Assembly: GCA_031263335.1 (NCBI GenBank)
Contig: JAISGB010000199.1
Span: 1 to 15,942, forward strand
Reading direction: 5' to 3'
DNA: 15,942 bases
DNA from: Eubacteriales Family XIII. Incertae Sedis bacterium
GTDB lineage: Bacteria > Bacillota > Clostridia > Peptostreptococcales > Anaerovoracaceae
The translations under genes and the position numbers were made by a program. The notes under the pieces were generated by a model that saw only the letters and a list, made by a program, of their open reading frames with translations, did no database searches and was not told where the DNA came from. Of the stretch, positions 1 to 7,926 are shown one piece after another (positions within the stretch are counted from its first letter, which is position 1; each line of letters opens with the position of its first letter).

Positions 1-279
1 GACGATGCCCGCGTTGTTGACGAGGATATCGACGCGCCCGAATCGCTCGAAGATGCGATCGAAGGCGACCGCCGTGGCGGCGCGGTCCGTGATGTCGACA
101 CCCACGGCCAAGATCTTTGTCCCCTCGGGATCGATCTCCTTGGCCCATCCGACATCGCCCGTCACGTCGATGATCGCGATGCCGGCCGCCCCGTCCTCAA
201 GGAATCGTTTCGCGACCGCGCAACCGATGCCCCTGCGCGCGCCTGTTATAACGGCGTATTTGTCGGTGAAATCAAACAT
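1..279 (-). CDS. Short-chain dehydrogenase/reductase (SDR), C-terminus outside window
   Basis: This is the N-terminal 93 residues of a classical SDR, an NAD(P)-dependent oxidoreductase with a Rossmann fold, transcribed leftward off the window edge. Visible motifs are the cofactor-binding TGARRGIG at residues 12-19, the acidic residue Asp38 at the end of strand beta-2, Asp62 before the adenine pocket, and NNAG at 88-91. Asp38 is the usual sign of NAD rather than NADP preference in this family. The catalytic Ser-Tyr-Lys part lies outside the window, so the substrate class cannot be judged. The ATG start is supported by a strong GGAGG about 5 bases upstream and by a near-consensus promoter further up. 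It is divergent from another SDR at 483, and the two probably serve the same pathway with different cofactors. Confidence 0.9.
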   Translation of the reverse strand, partial: MFDFTDKYAVITGARRGIGCAVAKRFLEDGAAGIAIIDVTGDVGWAKEIDPEGTKILAVGVDITDRAATAVAFDRIFERFGRVDILVNNAGIV

Positions 280-482
280 GCTTCCCTCCTTTCGGTTCCT
301 GTTTCGAAGAATTCGAGGCTATTATAAATTACTTTTGAACAATTGTAAATAGCGGATAAGTGCCGTTCAAAGATTAAATCAAAATTGTCGTGACCGTTGC
401 GCAGTTACCTTGCGGAGGCCGTGGAAATGGGATGCTCGGCCGTTCAGATCAAGATATAGTCGTTGATGAGAGGAGGCAGAAT
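280..482. other. Divergent intergenic control region
   Basis: This 203-base stretch lies between two divergent SDR genes. Its centre (roughly 320-385) is much more AT-rich than the rest of the window. It holds the leftward promoter described separately and the palindrome at 339-346. No equally convincing rightward promoter was found: a possible -10 (TATAGT, 455-460) lacks a recognisable -35. The rightward gene has a clear AGGAGG at 471-476. An in-frame extension back to 390 is open, but it has no better start signal and would add residues before the normal SDR N-terminus. Confidence 0.6.
321..349 (-). promoter_or_regulatory. Sigma-A/sigma-70-type promoter for the leftward SDR
   Basis: Read on the minus strand, there is a -35 hexamer TTTACA (344-349) and a perfect -10 hexamer TATAAT (321-326), separated by exactly 17 bases. 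Transcription would start near 314 and give a leader of about 35 nt ending in the GGAGG before the ATG at 279. An 8-bp perfect palindrome (ACAATTGT, 339-346) overlaps the -35 element and could be part of an operator. Confidence 0.75.
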
Positions 483-1232
483 ATGGGAAGATTGGAAGGC
501 AGGGTGGCAATGATAACGGGCGCGACATCGGGCATCGGTGAAGCGGCCGTCGAATTGTTCGCCGAGGAGGGCGCAAAGGTTGTGTTCGCGGGGCGTCGCC
601 GCGAGAACGGGGGACCGATCGAAAAGCGCCTCCGGGAGAAAGGGTATGATGTCACATTCGTGCGGACGGACATCAAGGACGACGCCGATCTGCGGAATCT
701 CGTAAAGGTCGCCATCGAGACTTACGGGAAGATCGATGTCCTGTTCAACAACGCGGGCATCAGTATCTACCAACCTTTTACGGAAATGTCACAGGAGACC
801 GCAGACGACATTCTTGACTCAAATTACAGATCCATGTTTCGCCTGTGCAAGTTGGTCGTACCCATCATGATCGACCGGGGACACGGCGGAACGATCGTCA
901 ATACGTCCTCCATCGGCGGATTGTTCAGCGCCCCCGACTTGGTTTCCTACAGCGGCTCCAAGGGCGCGGTCCGTCTTTTCACTAAGGGGCTTGCCGCCGA
1001 GCTGGGTCCGCACAACATCCGCGTCAACAGTCTGCATCCGGGTTTGACCTTGACCGAAATGACATTGAAAAAACCGGGGATGGTGGAAGAACTCAGCGCG
1101 GTTTTGCCGCTCAGACGCGGAGGGACGCCCCGAGAACTCGCGTACGGAGCGCTTTTTTTGGCCTGTGACGAGTCGAACTTCATGACGGGCGCGGAGTTGG
1201 TCATTGACGGCGGCGCGTCCAACTGTCGATAG
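483..1232 (+). CDS. Short-chain dehydrogenase/reductase (SDR)
   Basis: This is a complete classical SDR of 249 residues, the usual family length. It is a cytoplasmic NAD(P)-dependent oxidoreductase acting on a hydroxyl/carbonyl pair or related group. Motifs are TGATSGIG (12-19), NNAG (89-92), catalytic Asn114, Ser143, and Tyr156 with Lys160 in a YSGSK motif. The C-terminus carries the common MTGAELVIDGG ending. Arg38-Arg39 after strand beta-2, in place of an acidic residue, suggests NADP(H) preference, in contrast to the divergent SDR at the left edge. The ATG at 483 is chosen because AGGAGG lies 6 bases upstream and the family N-terminus starts here. Only 44 bases separate it from the molybdenum oxidoreductase, so the two are probably co-transcribed; an alcohol/aldehyde relay between them is plausible. 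The substrate is not deducible. Confidence 0.93.
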   Translation: MGRLEGRVAMITGATSGIGEAAVELFAEEGAKVVFAGRRRENGGPIEKRLREKGYDVTFVRTDIKDDADLRNLVKVAIETYGKIDVLFNNAGISIYQPFTEMSQETADDILDSNYRSMFRLCKLVVPIMIDRGHGGTIVNTSSIGGLFSAPDLVSYSGSKGAVRLFTKGLAAELGPHNIRVNSLHPGLTLTEMTLKKPGMVEELSAVLPLRRGGTPRELAYGALFLACDESNFMTGAELVIDGGASNCR

Positions 1233-1276
1233 GCAATTTAAAAATTCAATCAAAACTGCTGAGAGAGGTGGGTATT

Positions 1277-4135
1277 ATGGGTTTACACAAAGTTGAACTC
1301 CTCGTCAACGGCGTCCAACGTTTGATGCACGTCGACGAAAACGAGTCGCTGGCGGAATTGCTTCGCAGATATGGATTGACGGGTGTGAAGATCGGGTGCG
1401 GGATCGGCGTGTGCGGTTCCTGTACCGTGTTGCTGAACGGGGAACCGGTCCGTTCTTGCGCGAGGAAAGCCGCGTCGCTTCCCGATTTTTCCTCCGTTGA
1501 GACGATTGAGGGGCTTGGGACCGCATCGAATCTGCATCCTTTGCAACTCGCGTTCATTACGCGCGGTTCCGTCCAATGCGGCTTCTGTACGCCGGGCTTC
1601 ATTGTCTCGGCAAAGGGCCTGTTGGACAAGAACCCAAATCCTACGCGCGATGAGGTGCGGGATTGGTTTACGCGGCATCGCAACATATGCCGTTGCACCG
1701 GTTACAAGCAGATCGTCGACGCGGTCATGGACGCCGCGCAGGTGATGCGCGGAGAAATGACGATGAAAGAACTCGAATTCCGGATGCCGGACGGGGGCGG
1801 CGTCTACGGAACGGACTATCCTCGTCCCTTCGCGCTCGGCCGCGTGTTGGGAGTCACCGACTACGGCGAGGATATGGGCGACAAGATGCCGGCGGGGACC
1901 TATCATCTGGCGCTCGTGTTCGCGGAGGTGGGCGCGGGGAAATTGTTGAGTTTGGATACGGCGGAGGCGGAGAAAGCCCCCGGTGTGGCCAAGGTGATCA
2001 CGGTTGCGGACATCAAAGGCTCCAACAATATCGCGCGGGACGTGTTGCATCCGCGCAGCAAGGCGCCGGAGGTCGAACGCAATATCATCGTCAAGGAGAT
2101 CATTCGCAAGAAGGGCGATGTGTTGGCGGTGGTGGCGGCGGATACGAGGGAGCACGCGCGGGCGGCCGCAAAGCTCGTCAAGGCGGACATCCGGGAATTG
2201 CCCTCGTCTGTGACCCTGCTCGACGCCGTCCTGCCCGACGCCCTCTCCGTCCAAGGCGATGCGCCGAATCATTTTTTGACGCAACCCGTGTTTAAAGGGG
2301 AGGATACGGCGCCTATCTTCGACGAGGCCCCGTATGTCGTCGAAGGCAGCTTTTATTCCTCCCGTGAACCGCATCTTCCCATAGAGCCGCATTCCATGCA
2401 GGCTTACAGGGAAGAGGACGGTACGCTGACGATCTGCGTGAAATCGCAGTTTGTACACGGTCCGACCTTCGGCCTTCCGTTTGCCCTCGGCCTGCCGCCG
2501 GGAACGGTGCGCGTCATCAACAATCCGGTCGGGGGGATCTTCGGACTCGGCATGGCGGCGGACGCCGCCGGGATCGTCGGCGCCGCCTCTCTGGCCTTGG
2601 ACGGCGCCCCCGTGACGCTCACGTTGACTTACCGTGAATTCCAGCTTTTTTCCGGGAAACGCGCGCCGTCCTATTCGAATGGGCGCGTCGCCTGCGACGA
2701 GAATGGAAAGATTCTGGCCTGCGAACTCGATATCGCCCAAGATCACGGCGCCTATCCCGAGACGGCCGGCATCCTACTGACCAAGACGATGCGCTTCATG
2801 GGATATGGACTCAACATCCCCAATATTACGGCCATCGGACGGGCGGTTTTCACGAACAACTCCTACGCCATCCCGTACCGTTCCTTCGGTTCGCCGCAGA
2901 TGTATACGGCAATGGAACAGCTCATCGATATGCTCGCCAAAAAGGCAGGAATGGATCCGTTTGATTTTCGCAGACTCAACGCGATCAAGCCCGGCGACAC
3001 AACGCCGAATTCACGGCCGTATCATTACTATTCCGTTGAGGAATTGTTGGAGAAACTCCGTCCGTACTGGGAAGAATCCAAGAAATGGAAGGCGGAGGAT
3101 CCTCAAAACGGAAAAATACGCGGCATCGGCGTGGCCATGGGCGGTTTCCACGTCAGCGAGGATTCGGATCTCTGCGAGGTGTGGCTTGAACTCAATCCGG
3201 ACGGCACGGTCACGAACTACAATTGTTGGCAGGAGTTGGGCCAAGGCGGGGACGCGGGCAGCGTCGCTCTCACGGTCGAGGCGCTGAAGCCGCTCGGTAT
3301 CGGACCCGACCGGATCAGGTTGCTGAAGGATGATACGGGCAGGGCGCCGTTCCATGGGCCGTCGGCGGCCAGCCGCAGCCATTACGCGTCCGGAAACGCC
3401 ACGCGCATTGCGGCCGAATTGATGTTGGACGCGATGCGGAAGGAGGACGGCGCATATCGCACCTACGCGGAGATGAAGGCCGAGGGGATCGAGACTGTCT
3501 TCAAGGGCAAGTGGGAGGCTGCGGGGAATCGTGAACCCATCGATCCCAATACGGGAGAGGGCAATGCCATGCAGGACCACAACCATATTGTCCAAGCCTG
3601 CCGCGTGGAGGTCGATCCGATGACCGGGAAGGTCGATGTTGTCTCGGTTCACGCTTCGGCGGACGTCGGCGTGATCGGCAACAAATTGACGGTCGAAGGA
3701 CAGGCGATCGGAGGGTTGGAACACGCGATCGGGTTTGCCCTCTATGAGGAGTATTCGGATTTCGAGAAAAAATATGAAAATATGGCAGGTTGTGGGACAT
3801 TGCAGTGCGGGCAAATGCCCGACGATGTGGAGTTCACCTTCGTCGAAACACCGAGGGAGGGCGGTCCCTTCGGATCCGGCGGCGCGTCCGAATGTTTTCA
3901 AAGTTGCGGCCATGCCGTCATTTTAAACGCGATCAATGACGCGCTCGGCATCCGTATCTATGAGTTGCCGGCGACCCCCGAAAGGATTCTCGCCGCGTTG
4001 GACGCAAGAAAGGAGGGGAAGGAACTGAAGCCCGGGAAATGGTATTTGGGCGAAGATTTTTCCGATATCGTTGCCGACATCAGGGCAAATCCGATCCTGC
4101 CGCAGGACGGAGACGGCGCCGCGGTCATCATGTAA
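1277..4135 (+). CDS. MOP-type molybdenum aldehyde oxidoreductase (xanthine oxidase family)
   Basis: This 952-residue single-chain molybdenum hydroxylase resembles Desulfovibrio gigas aldehyde oxidoreductase (about 907 residues) along its whole length. The family oxidises aldehydes, or hydroxylates electron-poor carbons, using water and a molybdopterin (often cytosine dinucleotide) cofactor. A plant-type [2Fe-2S] domain has Cys41, 46, 49 and 61. The second [2Fe-2S] domain has Cys101, 104, 138 and 140 (QCGFCTPG, CRCTGY). Two Mo-binding domains follow, with PVGGIFG, PYRSFGSPQ and ELGQGGD. The expected active-site Glu is Glu872, in GPFGSGGASEC. There is no FAD domain or separate FAD subunit, so electrons probably leave to ferredoxin or flavodoxin, as in the Desulfovibrio enzyme. 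The ATG at 1277 is preferred over the in-frame GTG at 1268, because the purine-rich site at 1261-1271 would overlap the latter. The physiological substrate is unknown. Confidence 0.9.
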   Translation: MGLHKVELLVNGVQRLMHVDENESLAELLRRYGLTGVKIGCGIGVCGSCTVLLNGEPVRSCARKAASLPDFSSVETIEGLGTASNLHPLQLAFITRGSVQCGFCTPGFIVSAKGLLDKNPNPTRDEVRDWFTRHRNICRCTGYKQIVDAVMDAAQVMRGEMTMKELEFRMPDGGGVYGTDYPRPFALGRVLGVTDYGEDMGDKMPAGTYHLALVFAEVGAGKLLSLDTAEAEKAPGVAKVITVADIKGSNNIARDVLHPRSKAPEVERNIIVKEIIRKKGDVLAVVAADTREHARAAAKLVKADIRELPSSVTLLDAVLPDALSVQGDAPNHFLTQPVFKGEDTAPIFDEAPYVVEGSFYSSREPHLPIEPHSMQAYREEDGTLTICVKSQFVHGPTFGLPFALGLPPGTVRVINNPVGGIFGLGMAADAAGIVGAASLALDGAPVTLTLTYREFQLFSGKRAPSYSNGRVACDENGKILACELDIAQDHGAYPETAGILLTKTMRFMGYGLNIPNITAIGRAVFTNNSYAIPYRSFGSPQMYTAMEQLIDMLAKKAGMDPFDFRRLNAIKPGDTTPNSRPYHYYSVEELLEKLRPYWEESKKWKAEDPQNGKIRGIGVAMGGFHVSEDSDLCEVWLELNPDGTVTNYNCWQELGQGGDAGSVALTVEALKPLGIGPDRIRLLKDDTGRAPFHGPSAASRSHYASGNATRIAAELMLDAMRKEDGAYRTYAEMKAEGIETVFKGKWEAAGNREPIDPNTGEGNAMQDHNHIVQACRVEVDPMTGKVDVVSVHASADVGVIGNKLTVEGQAIGGLEHAIGFALYEEYSDFEKKYENMAGCGTLQCGQMPDDVEFTFVETPREGGPFGSGGASECFQSCGHAVILNAINDALGIRIYELPATPERILAALDARKEGKELKPGKWYLGEDFSDIVADIRANPILPQDGDGAAVIM

Positions 4136-4289
4136 ACGGAACATGTCGGACCGGATACGCGACGCTATTCCAAAATGGACTGTGTGGCTGAAATGGAATT
4201 GTCTTTGGCGTGGGTTTTGATATGATCGTACTTATCGGATGCAACATTGCTTTGCTGAGATCAATCAAGAGGAAAAGGAGGAACAGGAC
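4136..4289 (+). promoter_or_regulatory. Intergenic region with candidate extended -10 promoter for the TRAP operon
   Basis: A candidate promoter has TTGTCT at 4199-4204 and TATGAT at 4221-4226 with a 16-base spacer. A TG dinucleotide at 4218-4219 makes an extended -10, which compensates for the imperfect -35. Transcription would start near 4233 and run about 57 nt to the GTG start of the lipoprotein gene. AAGGAGGA at 4275-4282 is its ribosome-binding site. No intrinsic terminator with a T tract is evident after the oxidoreductase stop at 4135, so read-through from upstream cannot be excluded. Confidence 0.5.
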
Positions 4290-5516
4290 GTGAAGAAGAA
4301 ATTGCTGTGGATATTGGTTGTCGTATTGGTGATTTCATTCGCCGCTTGCGGAGGTTCGGGCGGCGAGACCGGCACTTCCGGCGACGATACGGGCGGGGCG
4401 GACGCGGATGACAAGAGCGATTGGGTCACGCTTGATCTGAACGCGGCTTCGTATCTTCCCGCGAATGAGACGATGATGTTTCTTCAGGATAATTACACGA
4501 ATGGCTTGAAGAGTACCTTGGGCGACTACGTGGAAGTCACTTGGCACAACAGCGGAACCTTGGTCACCCAAGAGGGCGCGGTGGACGGCCTGAAGTCCGG
4601 CATGTGCGACATTGCGCTGATCGAACTTTCATCCTTTGCCGATCTCTTCCCTGTCTCCAACCTCTGGTGCCAGCCCGGACTCGGCAGCGGCGGCTGTACG
4701 GGAGGCACCGCGTCCTTCACGGAATGGGCGCAGCAGAACGCGTGGGATCTGGATGAATACAAGGATATGGTCTTCCTCTCGGGCCAGAATAACGGCCCTG
4801 CGGTCATCATTTCCAAGGATCCCGTCAACACCCCCGATGATGTCAAAGGGCTTCAGATGCGCGCCACCTCGGTAATTTCGCCGACGGTTACCGCCTTCGG
4901 CGGCACCCCGGTCGACATCGCGGCCATGGAGGTCTACGAATCGATGCGCAACGGGATGGTGACGGCTTCCTACGCCACCTTCGGCGGGCAGGCGATCCTC
5001 GGTTGGACCGAATTTTGCACAAATATATTCGCGATGGAACTGAACAGCGAAGTCTATGCCTACGCGTTGAACCGGGACGTCTGGAACAGCATGCCCGCGT
5101 CCCAACAGCAAGCATTCTTGGATGGCTGGAACGAGGGGTTTTGGGAGAATATCATCCCCGAGTATTTCTGGATGATGGTGGTCACGTCTCCTCCGATCTC
5201 GGGAGGCGCGGCGTCAAGCAATTGGACGATCGCCTCGTTGGAGTCCGCGGAGGGCCAAGCGTTTGCGAAGCTCGCCGAGCCGGTGCTCGAGGAGTACAAG
5301 AAGGATCTTGAGGCGCAGGGCGTTGAGGATGTGGACGGAATCGTTGCGGACATCCAAAAGTATCAAAAGAAGTGGATCGACGACTGGTTCTCATTTGAAG
5401 GTGAAAACGAGTTCTATCTCGCCTGCGCGGACGGCACATTGGAGGACTACAAGAGCAGCTTTGCCTTGCCGGACAATATGCCCACACATGAGAGGCAAGT
5501 GATCCCGCAGAGCTGA
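4290..5516 (+). CDS. dctP: TRAP transporter solute-binding lipoprotein (DctP family)
   Basis: This 408-residue extracytoplasmic binding protein belongs to the TRAP class. TRAP systems capture organic acids, aromatic acids or related anions and hand them to the DctQM permease, which is driven by an ion gradient. The N-terminus is a short signal peptide (KKK, then a hydrophobic run at about 5-19) ending in AAC, so Cys20 is the likely lipid-modified residue. A Gly/Ser/Asp-rich linker follows. The family core is visible: Arg191 in a GLQMRAT segment is the expected carboxylate-binding arginine, followed by FGGTPVDIAAMEVYESMRNG. The GTG start at 4290 is preferred over ATG 4239 because AAGGAGGA lies 7 bases upstream and the signal peptide begins there. 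The matching permease genes lie at 7927-9819, separated from this one by a flavoprotein and a ferredoxin gene. The ligand cannot be named from sequence. Confidence 0.93.
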   Translation: MKKKLLWILVVVLVISFAACGGSGGETGTSGDDTGGADADDKSDWVTLDLNAASYLPANETMMFLQDNYTNGLKSTLGDYVEVTWHNSGTLVTQEGAVDGLKSGMCDIALIELSSFADLFPVSNLWCQPGLGSGGCTGGTASFTEWAQQNAWDLDEYKDMVFLSGQNNGPAVIISKDPVNTPDDVKGLQMRATSVISPTVTAFGGTPVDIAAMEVYESMRNGMVTASYATFGGQAILGWTEFCTNIFAMELNSEVYAYALNRDVWNSMPASQQQAFLDGWNEGFWENIIPEYFWMMVVTSPPISGGAASSNWTIASLESAEGQAFAKLAEPVLEEYKKDLEAQGVEDVDGIVADIQKYQKKWIDDWFSFEGENEFYLACADGTLEDYKSSFALPDNMPTHERQVIPQS

Positions 5517-5543
5517 ACCGGCAAATCCATGAAATGATGTTGT

Positions 5544-5579
5544 TTTCCCGGCGCCGGCGTGTATGTCGGTGTCGGGAAA
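5544..5579 (+). promoter_or_regulatory. Strong intercistronic RNA hairpin after dctP
   Basis: Positions 5544-5558 pair with 5565-5579 to give an unbroken 15-bp RNA stem (12 Watson-Crick and 3 G-U pairs) around a 6-nt loop (5559-5564). It sits between the dctP stop (5516) and the flavoprotein ribosome-binding site (about 5587-5592). No T tract follows, so it is not a standard intrinsic terminator. By analogy with other transporter operons, it may protect the dctP transcript from 3' exonucleases and so raise binding-protein levels above those of downstream genes; this role is inferred. Confidence 0.65.
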
Positions 5580-5600
5580 TATAGATGAGGAGACATTTGC

Positions 5601-7586
5601 ATGGAGTTCAGGCAATATCTTGCAAGCAACCACAAACTTGAATGGCCCTATCCAATAAAATATGGCGAGGAGACGCGCGTGGACGCGGATGTCCTCGTGA
5701 TCGGCGGCGGTTTGGCGGGCAGCTTTGCGGCAATCAGCGCGACCGCCGCCGGCGCGCGCGTGATCATCGCGGACAAGGCGCCGATCGTCAGGAGCGGCAG
5801 CGCCGGCCCCGGGATCGATCACTGGTCGCGTTGCAATACGAACCCCTGCGCGGCTTATGCCCCTGACGAAATGTTGGAGGTGAATCCGCCCGACCCGTAT
5901 TCCGCGGCCCACGTCAACTATATCGCGATGAACGAAGCGTGGGCGTGCGCGAAGGAACTCGAAAGCTACGGTCTTGTCATACGCGACGAGAACGACGAGT
6001 ATGCGGGGGCCGCCTATCGCGACCCCGAGACAAAGCTGATGTTTGCCTATGATTACGCCGCGAAAGACGTCCTTCGCCTCAAGGGGGGCGAACAGCTCAA
6101 ACCGATCCTGTACAGGGAGATGAAGCGGATCGGCGTGGAGATGTATGAGCGCGTATTTGTCACAAAACTTCTGACGGAGGGCGGCCGATCGGGGGGCAGG
6201 GTGATCGGCGCGACCGGATTCAGCACGCGAACAGGCGAATTTTTTGTATTTAACGCAAAATCGACCGTGATGGCCACCGCCAACCCCGTACGTCTCTGGG
6301 CGTTTGCTTCCGAGAATATCGGTTCGGGCGCGCATGAGTACGATCCGCATCTGGACGGGGACGGCAACGTGATGGCTTGGGACGCGGGCGCGAAACTCAT
6401 GATGATGGAGCGAAGCCACTCCGGGTCGGGAGGCCGACGATATCCCTCCTATATGACCGGGAATTCGGACAATACATGGTACGGTTGCATCATGGTGGAC
6501 GCCGACGGGAAGGAGATCCCGTGGGTCGATCGCGACGGGAAGCGGCTCAACACGTTTGACGAGCGGATTGCGCGCGCGCCGGGGCAAAGATACTGGTCGC
6601 CCGGCGGCGCGAAAAACCCCTATCGGATCCGAGGACCCCACAGTATAGCGGATCTGGAGGAACGCATCCTGTCGGGCGAGTACAAGTTGCCGTTCTTTGC
6701 GGATATGACGCGGATGTCCGACACGGAGAGACGCGGCATTTTCGGGCTGATGTTGGGCGCCGAGGGGAAGACGAAGATCCCCGTGGTCGAGACGCTGACA
6801 AACGCGGGGTTCGATCCCGAAAGGGATATGCTCATGGCCAATGTGCTTCACCCCAAGTACGCGGGCATACCGAGCGAACCGTATTGGGATGTCAAAACAG
6901 CCGGCGTTAACGGCCCCAACATAAGGGAGACCTCCTTTCTGAACTATGGCGGCCTCCTTGTGGATTGGGATCTGAGGAGCAGCCTCAAGGGACTGTACGC
7001 GGCCGGCAATCAGATCGCCGGCGCGAGCGGTGCGTCCGTCGCGGCCTCCACCGGGCGTTACGCGGGACGTGCGGCCGCGGCGTGGGCCGAGGCGTGCAAG
7101 GCTGCGTCGCCCGCCGAGACCCAAATTGCCGCCGAAAAAGAGCGTGTCTACGCGTATGCGCGTCGAGACAAGGGCTATGGATGGAAGGAAATTCAGATCG
7201 GCCTCTGCCGGATCATGCAGGATTATTGCGGCGATATCAAGAGCAAGGAAGTGCTTGAAATGGGTCTTTGGTGGCTCGACTCGATTCGCGAAAACGAGTT
7301 GGCCCGGGCGATGGCCGCGAATCCGCATGAATTGGGACGGATCCTCGGGTGTACCGTTCGGCTTGCGGTAAATGAGATCATCATCCGGCAGTGTCTCGCG
7401 CGGGAATCGAGCAGCGAGGCGTTGGGATTTGCGCGCTCGGATTTTCCGAGGGACGGCGACGCCGACGGGCAACATTTGGTGATCAGCAGACGGGACGGAA
7501 CAACCCTTGTCGAACGCGTACCGTTTGATTACTGCGCTTCGGAGGGGACGCCGAGGGAGTGCTACGCAAAACACAGTCGTCTTTAG
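5601..7586 (+). CDS. FAD-dependent oxidoreductase, AprA/FrdA-like flavoprotein (copy 1)
   Basis: This 661-residue cytoplasmic flavoprotein belongs to the fumarate reductase/adenylylsulfate reductase alpha-subunit superfamily. It has no signal peptide or membrane segment. The dinucleotide-binding VIGGGLAG lies at residues 33-40. A motif RSGSAGPGIDHW (64-75) follows, with Cys83 in NPC. The C-terminal FAD segment is GLYAAGNQIAGASG followed by GRYAGRAAA. It is paralogous over its whole length to the flavoprotein at 12677, including an EWPYP motif near the N-terminus. The next gene, 21 bases on, is a two-cluster ferredoxin, matching the AprA-AprB arrangement, so the two proteins probably form a complex that passes electrons between FeS clusters and FAD. 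Reduction of an enoate-like double bond, or the reverse oxidation, is plausible. True adenylylsulfate reductase is not supported, because no sulfate-reduction genes are nearby. A GAGGAG lies about 9 bases before the ATG. Confidence 0.85.
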   Translation: MEFRQYLASNHKLEWPYPIKYGEETRVDADVLVIGGGLAGSFAAISATAAGARVIIADKAPIVRSGSAGPGIDHWSRCNTNPCAAYAPDEMLEVNPPDPYSAAHVNYIAMNEAWACAKELESYGLVIRDENDEYAGAAYRDPETKLMFAYDYAAKDVLRLKGGEQLKPILYREMKRIGVEMYERVFVTKLLTEGGRSGGRVIGATGFSTRTGEFFVFNAKSTVMATANPVRLWAFASENIGSGAHEYDPHLDGDGNVMAWDAGAKLMMMERSHSGSGGRRYPSYMTGNSDNTWYGCIMVDADGKEIPWVDRDGKRLNTFDERIARAPGQRYWSPGGAKNPYRIRGPHSIADLEERILSGEYKLPFFADMTRMSDTERRGIFGLMLGAEGKTKIPVVETLTNAGFDPERDMLMANVLHPKYAGIPSEPYWDVKTAGVNGPNIRETSFLNYGGLLVDWDLRSSLKGLYAAGNQIAGASGASVAASTGRYAGRAAAAWAEACKAASPAETQIAAEKERVYAYARRDKGYGWKEIQIGLCRIMQDYCGDIKSKEVLEMGLWWLDSIRENELARAMAANPHELGRILGCTVRLAVNEIIIRQCLARESSSEALGFARSDFPRDGDADGQHLVISRRDGTTLVERVPFDYCASEGTPRECYAKHSRL

Positions 7587-7607
7587 GTCTGCGGTACGGA
7601 GGGTTTT

Positions 7608-7919
7608 ATGTATAACGCGTATTTTGTCCCGAACCCGGCGACACCCAATGAATGTGTGAGTTTTGACGAGTCGAAATGCGTCGGTTGCAATCACTGCGTT
7701 GAGACATGCCGTTGCGATGTCCTTATGCCAAACCCCGAAAAGGGGAGTCCGCCCATCGTCCTGTATCCGGATGAATGTTGGTTTTGCGGTACATGTGTGG
7801 CGGACTGTCCCGTCGGGGGCGGCGCGATAACGTTGAACCACCCCATCAATCAGCGGATCTGTTGGAAGCGTAAAGAGACAGGAGAGATTTTTCGCGTAAA
7901 ATATGAATACATGAAATGA
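7608..7919 (+). CDS. Two-cluster [4Fe-4S] ferredoxin, AprB-like (copy 1)
   Basis: This 103-residue protein has two CxxCxxCxxxC motifs: Cys24, 27, 30 and 34, and Cys57, 60, 63 and 67. It should carry two [4Fe-4S] clusters and shuttle electrons for the adjacent flavoprotein. The first motif is atypical: the usual Pro after the fourth Cys is replaced by Arg35, and an extra Cys36 follows (CRCD). The second motif is ordinary and sits in an ECWFCGTC context, as in adenylylsulfate reductase beta subunits. GGAGGG at 7598-7603 precedes the ATG. The stop codon is 7 bases before dctQ, so translation is probably coupled. The paralogue at 12294 shares the PNPEKG...PIVLY...ECWFCG block between the clusters. 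Confidence 0.9.
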   Translation: MYNAYFVPNPATPNECVSFDESKCVGCNHCVETCRCDVLMPNPEKGSPPIVLYPDECWFCGTCVADCPVGGGAITLNHPINQRICWKRKETGEIFRVKYEYMK

Positions 7920-7926
7920 GGTTGTC

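Noticed and set aside
390..482. N-terminal extension of the rightward SDR
   Set aside because: The residues do not resemble SDR N-termini, and AGGAGG sits correctly for the ATG at 483.
1283..2746. Minus-strand open frame opposite the molybdenum oxidoreductase
   Set aside because: It has low-complexity basic composition and no motif; the plus strand is firmly assigned.
4239..4289. Upstream ATG start for the TRAP binding protein
   Set aside because: It would place charged residues before the signal peptide; the GTG at 4290 has a strong ribosome-binding site and starts the signal peptide.
5544..5579. Intrinsic terminator after dctP
   Set aside because: The hairpin lacks a downstream T tract on either strand, and the next gene follows closely in the same direction.
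5601..7919. True adenylylsulfate reductase (aprBA)
   Set aside because: Resemblance is at superfamily level only, gene order is reversed in copy 1, and no sat, dsr or qmo genes are present in the window.
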